IMG/VR virus record: IMGVR_UViG_3300028925_010766
Location: 1 to 38,115 of that record
Source of the DNA: a virus
Direction: 5' to 3' (one strand)
DNA: 38,115 nucleotides
Part shown: one piece after another, positions 20,809 through 27,797 of the stretch
Position numbering within the stretch: position 1 is the first letter of the stretch
Layout of the letters: each line of letters begins with the position of its first letter
Made by a program: the position numbers and the translations under genes
The notes under the pieces: model-generated
What the model saw: only the letters and a program-made list of their open reading frames with translations
Databases searched by the model: none
Told to the model about the DNA's origin: nothing

Positions 20809-21178
20809 AGTCACCCCTACCAGCGTAGGGCAACTTGAAATCGGAGCCGTCTACCAACTAACCGGCAAGGCTAAAGGCCTGGACATAATTCCGACCCAAG
20901 TCTTCCGACTGGAGTCGATGAACACGAATCCTGTCAATGGGACTCAAGTCCTTGTAGGTACGCTGTGGTACAAGTTCTGGATCGAGGGAAGATGGTATTC
21001 CGGCACCTACAAGAATCATCAGGTATTGTCTCACAACGTCTCCATAGGCATGACGACAGGCAAGCATGACTTCCACCTCGAACGGATAGACCCGAACAAG
21101 GTGAAGGAAGTCCTCGGTCAGGGTCGAGCCTACGGGGACTACATCCAGCAGACGTTTATAGATGAACGACAGACTTGA
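20801..21178 (+). CDS. Hypothetical protein, 125 aa
   Basis: The true start is the ATG at 20801 (MDRVTPTSVG), not the upstream ATG in the neighbouring gene. The protein is strand-rich with aromatic residues (WYKFWIEGRWYSG) and ends with a helical segment; an OB- or SH3-like barrel is conceivable. It overlaps the terminase nuclease gene by 17 bases and may drive its translation by coupling. Confidence 0.65.
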   Translation: MDRVTPTSVGQLEIGAVYQLTGKAKGLDIIPTQVFRLESMNTNPVNGTQVLVGTLWYKFWIEGRWYSGTYKNHQVLSHNVSIGMTTGKHDFHLERIDPNKVKEVLGQGRAYGDYIQQTFIDERQT

Positions 21179-21743
21179 TCCTGTCCTTTATCTTGGGCTC
21201 GACGTAGCCACCAAGCGGGATACCTGCGCCTTAACTGCTATTACGCCTGATGACGACTTCGAGACCTACAGGCATTGGGGGCATAGGATCTGGAAGCCAC
21301 CTGTAAACCTCGTGACACAAGTCCTGCCTATGTTGGTAGAACTGTTCACGAATCATCGAGTTGCGGGTTTGTGGTATGACCCCTATCAGGCTATCACCCT
21401 GGCTCAGCAGTTGAAAGTCATGGGGCACGGCTACAAACTGTTTGAGGTCAACCAGATGACACAGATGACACAAGCCGGTAATACCCTACACTCTCTGTTG
21501 AATGAAGACCGACTTACGCTAATATCCGATGAAGAGGTCAGGGCTCAAATCTCATGGGCGTCAGCAAAGCAGACTGAGAGAGGCTGGAGGATTATCAAAC
21601 TCGTACAAACCAAACCCATCGACTTCACAGTCTCTCTTGCTATGGCTGCAATGGGAGCCAATCAGGAACACGGTCACGGCACGTTCCCGGCATGGAGTTC
21701 AACCAAGCACGTCCGAAGTCCATTCGTAATGGAAGGCTTCTGA
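21162..21743 (+). CDS. terL (C-terminal part): Terminase large subunit, nuclease half only
   Basis: The 193-residue protein is the RNase H-like nuclease domain of a large terminase on its own. The metal-binding acids are visible as D14 (YLGLDVATKRD), D73 (AGLWYDPYQ) and D154 (KPIDFTVSLAMAA), in the correct order and spacing. There is no ATPase motif. A TAG stands directly before the ATG in frame, so no N-terminal extension is possible. The missing ATPase half is at 4310-5284, 15.9 kb upstream on the same strand. It cuts concatemers at packaging start and end, presumably after assembling with the ATPase half. Confidence 0.85.
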   Translation: MNDRLDPVLYLGLDVATKRDTCALTAITPDDDFETYRHWGHRIWKPPVNLVTQVLPMLVELFTNHRVAGLWYDPYQAITLAQQLKVMGHGYKLFEVNQMTQMTQAGNTLHSLLNEDRLTLISDEEVRAQISWASAKQTERGWRIIKLVQTKPIDFTVSLAMAAMGANQEHGHGTFPAWSSTKHVRSPFVMEGF

Positions 21744-21817
21744 TGAAAAGGGACTCCTTTATATTCGTCTTCGCCACTTTCGCTGCATTCTACGGACTCT
21801 ATCAGGTGATGCGATGA
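21743..21817 (+). CDS. Tiny membrane peptide, 24 aa
   Basis: The ATG at 21743 overlaps the terminase nuclease stop (TGATG) and the TGA overlaps the next ATG (ATGA), so the ORF fills the gap exactly. The product is a basic tip (MKRD) and one hydrophobic segment (SFIFVFATFAAFYGLYQVM), a single membrane helix. It could be a mini-holin, a membrane anchor or a coupling peptide. Small size keeps confidence moderate. Confidence 0.6.
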   Translation: MKRDSFIFVFATFAAFYGLYQVMR

Positions 21818-22596
21818 ACGATCACCTAGCAACGTATCCCACAGCAAAGGGCGTCAACGCTCTGTGGACAACCAATCAAGTCTCGCCTGCCGATGAGATG
21901 GCCCACGAGATGCACGGCATTCCCCTCCCGAAGACTCGCAAGTTGGAGATGGGGTTTCGCCGTATCGTGATGGGCATGTGCTTCGATCCAATGTTCGTCA
22001 CAGTCGTAGCCGAGAGGTGGTTCGAGTTCGAGGAGCGTTCCGAGGCTGTGTTTGTAATTCTCGATGAGATCATAGACACGACAGTTACTTCAGACGTGTT
22101 CAAGCAAATGATCGAACTCAAAGACAAATACCTTGTAGACCACATCTTTGCACCAACTCAGCCTGGGTCCTTTACCGAGACTCTCCGCAGGACAGACGGA
22201 CTGACGTATTACTCTGAGCCTAAGATCGAACAGGTCGCCGGGACCCGCTGGCCTAGCTTCGTCAACTTCGATAATGTTCCACGTGTAACACTAAGAGACA
22301 TTCCTTCTACGGAAACCCTCACAGCCGAACTCAACGATATGCTTCAGTCCGAGGCAGTAGATCCCAAGACCCAGTATGCCATGCGAGGCAACGATGGAGA
22401 CGCGATCCCGAAACTCTTATTTCTCGATGACATGCCTATGCTTAGGACTTTGCAGTCTGTTAGGACTGGTAACATGGCTGGCTCCCTCGCTCTTTGGAAT
22501 GCAGTCAAAGGAATGGCTAGTTCTGCTGTTGTTTTAAGCGTAGACCAAGATGAATACATGGAGCAAAAAGGTGGAAACTTAATCACGGGGTATTGA
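21814..22596 (+). CDS. Protein with possible second RNase H-like fold, 260 aa
   Basis: The order of predicted elements is reminiscent of a terminase nuclease: a strand with acid (IVMGMCFDPMFVTVV), a second strand with hairpin (EAVFVILDEIIDTTV), a helix, then a strand-helix (VDHIFAPTQPGSFTETLRR). The expected catalytic acid in that last strand is replaced by Pro/Thr, so activity is doubtful. It sits between the terminase nuclease and the portal genes. It may be a degenerate paralog with a structural role, or unrelated; pattern reading only. Confidence 0.45.
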   Translation: MNDHLATYPTAKGVNALWTTNQVSPADEMAHEMHGIPLPKTRKLEMGFRRIVMGMCFDPMFVTVVAERWFEFEERSEAVFVILDEIIDTTVTSDVFKQMIELKDKYLVDHIFAPTQPGSFTETLRRTDGLTYYSEPKIEQVAGTRWPSFVNFDNVPRVTLRDIPSTETLTAELNDMLQSEAVDPKTQYAMRGNDGDAIPKLLFLDDMPMLRTLQSVRTGNMAGSLALWNAVKGMASSAVVLSVDQDEYMEQKGGNLITGY

Positions 22597-22599
22597 ATC

Positions 22600-22665
22600 A
22601 TGGCAAAGAAGAAAGCACCTAAGAAGGTTCGTAAACCGAAGCCTGGTCCCAAAAGAGGATATTGA
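22600..22665 (+). CDS. Very basic mini-protein, 21 aa
   Basis: ATG at 22600, three bases after the previous stop. The product alternates Lys/Arg with Pro (AKKKAPKKVRKPKPGPKRGY). Similar Lys-rich short proteins occur at 22723, 29171 and 33654. It may bind DNA or RNA. The ribosome site is weak. Confidence 0.4.
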   Translation: MAKKKAPKKVRKPKPGPKRGY

Positions 22666-22681
22666 TCACAAAGTGACATCC

Positions 22682-22697
22682 GAGCCAACACTTGAAG
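22682..22697 (+). repeat. 16-bp direct repeat, copy 1 (copy 2 at 22933-22948)
   Basis: GAGCCAACACTTGAAG occurs here and again at 22933-22948, where it encodes residues 3-8 of the gene starting at 22927. The gene at 22723-22926 lies between the copies, the same layout as the 24-bp repeat at 20555/20801. Confidence 0.8.
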
Positions 22698-22722
22698 TTC
22701 ACGTAACTCTCCGGAGAGAATT

Positions 22723-22926
22723 ATGGGAAAGCGCAAGGTAAAAATCGGCGGCACGGTGGATGCACGGCCAGATAAGACCAAAGCGAAGTCAAAGACTAAG
22801 GCAAAACTCAAGAGCAAGGTTAAGCCGCCATCGAACAAAAAGATCAGTTTGATACAATGGGCGGAGCAGGAAAGGATAGACCGTAAACACAGAGAGAGAA
22901 ACAAGAAATCGAACAAGAAGAAATAA
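22723..22926 (+). CDS. Lysine-rich small protein, 67 aa, flanked by repeats
   Basis: ATG at 22723 with GGAGAG upstream. Residues 1-40 are a Lys-rich low-complexity stretch (KAKSKTKAKLKSKVKPP), followed by a short helix with Trp (ISLIQWAEQERIDRKHRER) and a second Lys-rich tail. Histone-like composition suggests nucleic-acid binding. It is bracketed by a 16-bp direct repeat. Confidence 0.6.
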   Translation: MGKRKVKIGGTVDARPDKTKAKSKTKAKLKSKVKPPSNKKISLIQWAEQERIDRKHRERNKKSNKKK

Positions 22927-23304
22927 ATGCCAGAGCCAACACTTGAAGATTTATACCAAGCCCTAGACTGGTCAGGCTCAGACGAATCCCTTGAGGCCTG
23001 GAAGAAAGAGCATCCTGAGGTAGAGGAAACTCAGGAGTCAGGCTTCGCAAGGAACTGGAGGCTTACGCTATTACTCTATGCGCTACCAAAGGAGATCACC
23101 GGAGATCAAGCCGAGGACTGGTCTGAGGAAAAACAAGAATCTGCTCGTGGGGCTCTGCATCATGCAGGCGTCTGGCCGCAAGTGTGCGACTGGCTCATCC
23201 AGAACGACCTAATAGACGTATCAGCAGTTGTAGAAGATATAGCCAAGAAGTCCCTCATACAGAAAGGCAAAGATTGGATACGATCACAGAAGTTAGACCG
23301 CTAG
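22927..23304 (+). CDS. Acidic helical protein, 125 aa
   Basis: It begins right after the stop of the basic protein (MPEPTLEDLYQALDWSG). The sequence is strongly acidic and Trp-containing with several helices. No domain is recognised. Its stop lies 30 bases inside the GroES-like gene. Opposite charge to the preceding basic protein invites the thought of a pair, which is speculation. Confidence 0.6.
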   Translation: MPEPTLEDLYQALDWSGSDESLEAWKKEHPEVEETQESGFARNWRLTLLLYALPKEITGDQAEDWSEEKQESARGALHHAGVWPQVCDWLIQNDLIDVSAVVEDIAKKSLIQKGKDWIRSQKLDR

Positions 23305-23576
23305 CGGATCGGGTTTTCGTAAGAAGGCTCGATACTGAATCTGAAACCACAGACGGAGGCATCATCATTCCGGACAACGCCCAGGAGATGGGTGACGCCG
23401 CAGAGGTCGTGGCCGTGGGCCGTGGCGGTTTGATGGATGGTGAAGTATTCCCTATCGAGCTTGATATTGGGCAAAAAGTTCTCATCAATAGATTCTCCGG
23501 AACAGAGGTTGTATTTAATGGAGAGTCTTGCTTAGTACTGCGAGAATCGGACATCCTGGCGAAGATAACCGACTGA
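23274..23576 (+). CDS. groES-like: GroES-type co-chaperonin
   Basis: From a TTG at 23274 (AAAGG upstream) the 100-residue product aligns with GroES along its length: EVRPLADRVFVRRLD at the start, GGIIIPDNAQEM as the GroEL-binding mobile loop, AEVVAVGRGG, the GQKVLINRFSGTEV strand pair and the end LVLRESDILAKI. The hydrophobic III tripeptide in the loop suits binding of host GroEL. Phage GroES homologues help fold capsid protein in an enlarged cage; the placement upstream of head genes agrees. No GroEL gene is in the window. Confidence 0.92.
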   Translation: MDTITEVRPLADRVFVRRLDTESETTDGGIIIPDNAQEMGDAAEVVAVGRGGLMDGEVFPIELDIGQKVLINRFSGTEVVFNGESCLVLRESDILAKITD

Positions 23577-23586
23577 GGTTGCAGGA

Positions 23587-23635
23587 ATCCACGATATATG
23601 GTAGGTTTCAAACGAAACCACTATATATCGTGGAT
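23587..23635 (+). promoter_or_regulatory. Long hairpin abutting the ART start codon
   Basis: ATCCACGATATAT (23587-23599) pairs with ATATATCGTGGAT (23623-23635); after a small internal mismatch the stem continues as GGTTTC/GAAACC around a short AAAC loop. It ends five bases before the ATG at 23641, leaving no room for a normal ribosome site outside it. It may end the GroES transcript, be an RNase processing site, or control translation of the next gene. Confidence 0.7.
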
Positions 23636-23640
23636 AGTCT

Positions 23641-24588
23641 ATGACAATGATGCCCAATCTCGACCCGCAGCTTATGAGGCTTATAGCGTCAGCTATGTCT
23701 CAGAATCTGCCTGCGGATCGGATGCAGTCATTTCCTCCAGGCAAGGAACTGGAGGATTACGCTCTGCGCCATTATCGTCCTCCTGCTCCTCCTGAGTTGT
23801 GGGGGATGGAGGATTGGGTTGTAGATAATCCGGATCGACTTGATGATGCAAAGGCACTGTATCCAGAGCAATTCCCTGTTGCCGAGATTCCGCTGGAAGG
23901 TGGAGACTTAACTGCTCTACTGAAACTGACCAAAGCCCTAGGCCGCTCCCATCCCGCAGTCGCTGCGGCGAAGAAATGGTTCCATGGAGGTGAACAGGGA
24001 CTAAGGGCACAAGACATAGATCCATTCAGAGGAGACCATAAGGCCTTGTTTGGACATGGCTTTTATACTTCTGACGAACCCAAGATTGCCAGGGGTTACG
24101 AAAAGGCGAGATCAACTAAGGGGGGATGGAAAAGGCCAGGGGCACCAGACGCGACAACTTATGAGATGGAGTTGGCTCCTGAAAAGATTTTAGACTTAGA
24201 GGAGCCTATCCCGAGTAATGTAGCCGAAGTGCTAAGACGTAGATCCAGCTTTGTTTATGGTGATGATGATGGCCTTGTTGCGATTAAAGTGGGCCGAGCC
24301 ATAGCAGAAGAGGGCGCAACTACAGAGTCTGTATTCAAGGCATACAGAAAAGGTCTACAAGACGCATCTAATTATAATCAAGTGCCCGAATCAGAATACG
24401 TAGAAGACTTTCAAGACCTTGTAATTGAACTAAGAGAAATTGGATACGATGCCCTCACGCATACTGGCGGAAAACTAACTGGGAACGACCCTCATCAAGT
24501 TATGATAATGCTCGATCCGAACGATGCCTATAGTCAAACCGGCAGAGGCAATCAGATTTCCAACATGAAGCCAACGGCACACGAATGA
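23641..24588 (+). CDS. ADP-ribosyltransferase-like protein with shared N-terminal tag, 315 aa
   Basis: Residues about 110-330 show an ART-like layout: KKWFHGG (111-117) as the NAD-contacting His strand, then ALFGHGFYTSDEPKIARGY (135-153) as the Tyr-containing strand-helix typical of toxin-like ARTs, then EMELAPEKILDL. This suggests an H-Y-E type enzyme that transfers ADP-ribose from NAD to a target. The first 20 residues, starting MTMMPNLDPQLMRLI, resemble the N-terminus of the L,D-transpeptidase (27797) and the Met-rich protein (26932). Located next to the portal gene, it may be packaged and delivered to the host. The stop overlaps the portal start (ATGA). Activity is not proven. Confidence 0.65.
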   Translation: MTMMPNLDPQLMRLIASAMSQNLPADRMQSFPPGKELEDYALRHYRPPAPPELWGMEDWVVDNPDRLDDAKALYPEQFPVAEIPLEGGDLTALLKLTKALGRSHPAVAAAKKWFHGGEQGLRAQDIDPFRGDHKALFGHGFYTSDEPKIARGYEKARSTKGGWKRPGAPDATTYEMELAPEKILDLEEPIPSNVAEVLRRRSSFVYGDDDGLVAIKVGRAIAEEGATTESVFKAYRKGLQDASNYNQVPESEYVEDFQDLVIELREIGYDALTHTGGKLTGNDPHQVMIMLDPNDAYSQTGRGNQISNMKPTAHE

Positions 24589-26930
24589 CTGAAGCCTTTA
24601 CTGGTCTCAATGGTTCTGTAGAAGAAGCCCCACGGTTTCCTGATCCTGAACCATTGGTGCTAACCCCAGATGAGCGTGATGAAATAGCAACCACTATTAA
24701 AACGCTCCTACGGGATAACATCCAGTCTAGAAAGTCGTGGAATAAGAGACATCTAGACTACGATCTTATGTTCCGAGGAACTCTGGATGCTAATCGCCAA
24801 GGCCCTTGGCCCAATTCGTCTAATTTGCACGTGCAAATGCCCTACTGGCTCTGCGATGCCTACAATACGCGGCTGGTTTCAGGGATGTTTGACCAAAACC
24901 CCCTTGTAGTAGGCAAGCCCCAAGAAGATGCGGACGATGAAGTGGCTAGAAATGCCGCTTCCTTAATCCAGTGGCACTTTGAGCCCAAAAGAATGTCAGC
25001 TAGGGCAGCTTGGAGCCGTATTTCTAAGGCCAGGGTGATTCACGGTCGAGGTGTAGGCATTGTTCCTTGGGTAAAGGATGAGTACACCTACCGAGTCCGT
25101 GGCGAGAAAGAATGGAAGCGGGACGAGAACGATGAGATCATCGAGGACGAGTTCGGTGAGCCCATAGAAGAGGAAAGCAAGCCTATTCTCAAGAAGGCAA
25201 CTCGGATGGACGGGCCGCTGCTGATTCCCGTAGCTTGGGATGACGTGATTGATCCTATGGATGGAATCAATCTCCAGCCAGTCTGTCCGGCTAACCCGCT
25301 TGGCGCAGACTATGTAGGCGTTCGGCAGTGGGAGCCTTTGAGTCTGATCTGGAAAAAGAAGGACCTTTCTTACCCTTATATAGACGACGACGAGAAGCTC
25401 AAGGACCGAGAGAGTTGGCTAGATTTCGCCCCTTCTCAGGATCGCTCCGGTTCCGGTTCGACCGGATCTGAGAATCAGGAACGTGTCAGACTTGAGGATC
25501 ACGTTACTGGAAAGAACCGGAATCAGGCGAATCACAAGCGTTCGCCTACGGCCCAACAGAACCCAGAGTTCGAGATCGTCCAATGGTTTATGCCTTGGGA
25601 GATCGAAAACGATCAGGGCGAGAAGGAAGAGGCTGAATGTCTTTTCTTCTACCTATCTGAGCCTAACAAGATTATTGGCGGGTATCGACTCTCTGACGCT
25701 CAATGGAAGAACAAGAGACCTCTAGTTGAGTTGAACTTCCAGACAGTCGGCACTCGCCGTGACTCGATGGGGATCTGTGAGATCGTTCAGCACCTGTCAG
25801 CAGAGCTAGACACGATTCACAACATGCGAATCGACGTTGGCTTCGCCACGAACATGCCATTCTTCTTCTATCGGGCTACCTCGACCATCCAGCCAGAACG
25901 CATTGTCCTACGCCCAGGTAAAGGTGTTCCAGTAGACGATGTCCGAGACGTTCACTTTCCCCAACTTCAAAGCGTTACATCCTTCTATTACCAGGAGGAA
26001 CAGCTTCTCTATTCGTTGGTAGAGAGAGTTTTAGGTGTAACAGACCTATTCTTAGGCGTATCTCCAACTAGGGGTGCGGCTGCTCGTCATGCTACGGGCT
26101 TTGTCGGCACACAGCAAGAGGCTCTGGCCCGCACGTCCGAGGTGATGAATAGCGATTCTGAGGCATTTTCACATCTATGTCATTTGGTGTATGAGGCCGA
26201 AGTGCAGTTTGGTCCAGACGAGAGGATCATGCGACTGCAAGGCAAGGAGGGTCCTCTTACCCAGAAGTTGACTAGAGACGAACTGTGGTTCCGAGGCGAG
26301 TATGACTTCAGCCTTGGTGCAAATCATGGCATGTATTCTACGATGATGAAGCAACAGCAGGCACAGACGCTGATGCAGATGGTCCCGACTAACCCGTTTA
26401 TGAACCAAGATATGGGTAGGCTGTGGGAGGTTCACAACTTCATTGTTGAATCCATCGGTATCCCCGATCCGCATAGGTTTATTGGACCAAAGAGCGCGAC
26501 GGGAGTTTCCCCCCAGAAAGACGCCGACGAAGAAAATGGCGAGATGGATCAGTCTCTGTATGGGATTGGCACTCCGGCTCCGGTTCATCCAAACGATAAC
26601 GATGCCAACCACCTTAAATCCCACACAGAACACATCAGTTCTCTTGGGTATGAGGCCATGGGCAGGCCAAACCTTCAAGCACATCTTGGACATATTCAGG
26701 CAACGCAAGCCGCCATGCAGCGGAAACAGCAGATGGCACAGATGCAGGCCGAGCAGGCTGCGAATGGAGGACAGCCTTCCGGTCAGCCTGGACAGCCTCA
26801 AGCAGACGCAAGGAATGTCGCAAGCCTCAAGGGCGTCGAGCAACAGGGCGGCATGGGAGACGTGAATATGTCTCCAGCCGCAACTAATGGTTCAGCAGGC
26901 GGACCTCAACCGGCAGCAGGGAGACAGTAA
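24585..26930 (+). CDS. Portal protein, 781 aa
   Basis: The order of genes (terminase nuclease, portal, scaffold, capsid) and the sequence of the first 130 residues (long charged helix, WPNSSNLHVQMPYWL, then GMFDQNP) fit podovirus portal proteins. It forms the dodecameric ring through which DNA enters. The length is large for a portal; the C-terminus is Gln/Gly/Pro-rich (about 700-781) and probably disordered or barrel-associated. It begins in ATGA overlap with the ART gene and is followed after one base by the next gene. Confidence 0.85.
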   Translation: MTEAFTGLNGSVEEAPRFPDPEPLVLTPDERDEIATTIKTLLRDNIQSRKSWNKRHLDYDLMFRGTLDANRQGPWPNSSNLHVQMPYWLCDAYNTRLVSGMFDQNPLVVGKPQEDADDEVARNAASLIQWHFEPKRMSARAAWSRISKARVIHGRGVGIVPWVKDEYTYRVRGEKEWKRDENDEIIEDEFGEPIEEESKPILKKATRMDGPLLIPVAWDDVIDPMDGINLQPVCPANPLGADYVGVRQWEPLSLIWKKKDLSYPYIDDDEKLKDRESWLDFAPSQDRSGSGSTGSENQERVRLEDHVTGKNRNQANHKRSPTAQQNPEFEIVQWFMPWEIENDQGEKEEAECLFFYLSEPNKIIGGYRLSDAQWKNKRPLVELNFQTVGTRRDSMGICEIVQHLSAELDTIHNMRIDVGFATNMPFFFYRATSTIQPERIVLRPGKGVPVDDVRDVHFPQLQSVTSFYYQEEQLLYSLVERVLGVTDLFLGVSPTRGAAARHATGFVGTQQEALARTSEVMNSDSEAFSHLCHLVYEAEVQFGPDERIMRLQGKEGPLTQKLTRDELWFRGEYDFSLGANHGMYSTMMKQQQAQTLMQMVPTNPFMNQDMGRLWEVHNFIVESIGIPDPHRFIGPKSATGVSPQKDADEENGEMDQSLYGIGTPAPVHPNDNDANHLKSHTEHISSLGYEAMGRPNLQAHLGHIQATQAAMQRKQQMAQMQAEQAANGGQPSGQPGQPQADARNVASLKGVEQQGGMGDVNMSPAATNGSAGGPQPAAGRQ

Positions 26931-26931
26931 G

Positions 26932-27534
26932 ATGTCTATGATGAACCCAGAAATCATGCGTATGATGGCGGCAACTATGGGAGAGCCGAGCGCACCTCCG
27001 CCCGACTACTACGGCAGGGCTTCTCGGATGCCCTCTCAGAACTTTATGGGATCGCCGGGACCCGACATGGGACCGCCGTTGCCTCCTGAGTTGTCATCTA
27101 TGATGGATAGCTCAGCACGGCCATCATATAAGAGGATCTCTGATCCTAGGGGATACCCACTCCAAGGAGGCCATGGAGGAACAAACACACAACCAAGAGG
27201 ACCTTCTAACTCAGAGATTCAAAAACGCATTGCATTAGGCCAAGGTTCAGGCGGCGTTACTTTGGGTAATATGTTTAGACCAGGAGTGAACCATCAGATA
27301 AACAGCCGAAATGAGAATATGGTTTACCAAACCGCCAATGGCACAATGGACTCAGACCAAATTATGATGGCCCTAAACTATCCTCAATACGCAGCACAGA
27401 TGGGGTTGAGTCCTCGTGATTTACAGGACATTTCGGATATGATGGGTGGTGGCATGGGCTCACAGTATGGATCACAAGGACAAGGACCGTGGGCTAATTC
27501 AGATTGGGGAGATACGCGAGGTCCCAATAGATGA
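26932..27534 (+). CDS. Met/Gly-rich protein with shared N-terminal tag, 200 aa
   Basis: The start is ATG 26932, just after the portal stop (an upstream ATG in frame lies inside the portal gene). The product opens MSMMNPEIMRMMAATM, close to the MTMMPN tag of the ART and the L,D-transpeptidase, then APPPDYYG as in the 1-852 protein. The rest is Met/Gly/Pro/Gln-rich and probably disordered. Likely a virion component or an internal passenger; no enzyme motif. Confidence 0.65.
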   Translation: MSMMNPEIMRMMAATMGEPSAPPPDYYGRASRMPSQNFMGSPGPDMGPPLPPELSSMMDSSARPSYKRISDPRGYPLQGGHGGTNTQPRGPSNSEIQKRIALGQGSGGVTLGNMFRPGVNHQINSRNENMVYQTANGTMDSDQIMMALNYPQYAAQMGLSPRDLQDISDMMGGGMGSQYGSQGQGPWANSDWGDTRGPNR

Positions 27535-27797
27535 GCTTTCCAGCAGACATCCGCTCTAGGCGAGACCTAGTAACGAATCCAGCATTTGCTGATGTACACG
27601 CGGTGCTAGATGAGATGGTTAGACTGGAGACTGTCATACTGACCAACGATGCCAAGGGCAACAACTTGGAAAAGGTTAACTATCAGGCTGGAGTACTCGA
27701 AGGTATCAAGAGAGTTCAGACTAGGCTCGGAAACTACCGAGAGGATGCCTTGAGTGACTTTCACAAAGACAGTAACGCAATTCCTGATGGCCCATAA
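27531..27797 (+). CDS. Small head-region protein, 88 aa
   Basis: ATGA overlap upstream and TAATG overlap downstream. The helical product (DVHAVLDEMVRLETVILTND) has two helices and a charged tail. Position in the head operon suggests a minor structural or assembly protein. Confidence 0.6.
   Translation: MSFPADIRSRRDLVTNPAFADVHAVLDEMVRLETVILTNDAKGNNLEKVNYQAGVLEGIKRVQTRLGNYREDALSDFHKDSNAIPDGP

Noticed and set aside
4310-21743. Intein or intron explaining the split terminase
   Set aside because: The gap is 15.9 kb of genes mostly on the other strand, the first half has its own stop, and there are no intein splice motifs near the ends.
22673-22741. GTG-started mini-ORF containing the first copy of the 16-bp repeat
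   Set aside because: No ribosome site; it overlaps the start of the real gene at 22723 and looks like a stub of the duplicated gene start.
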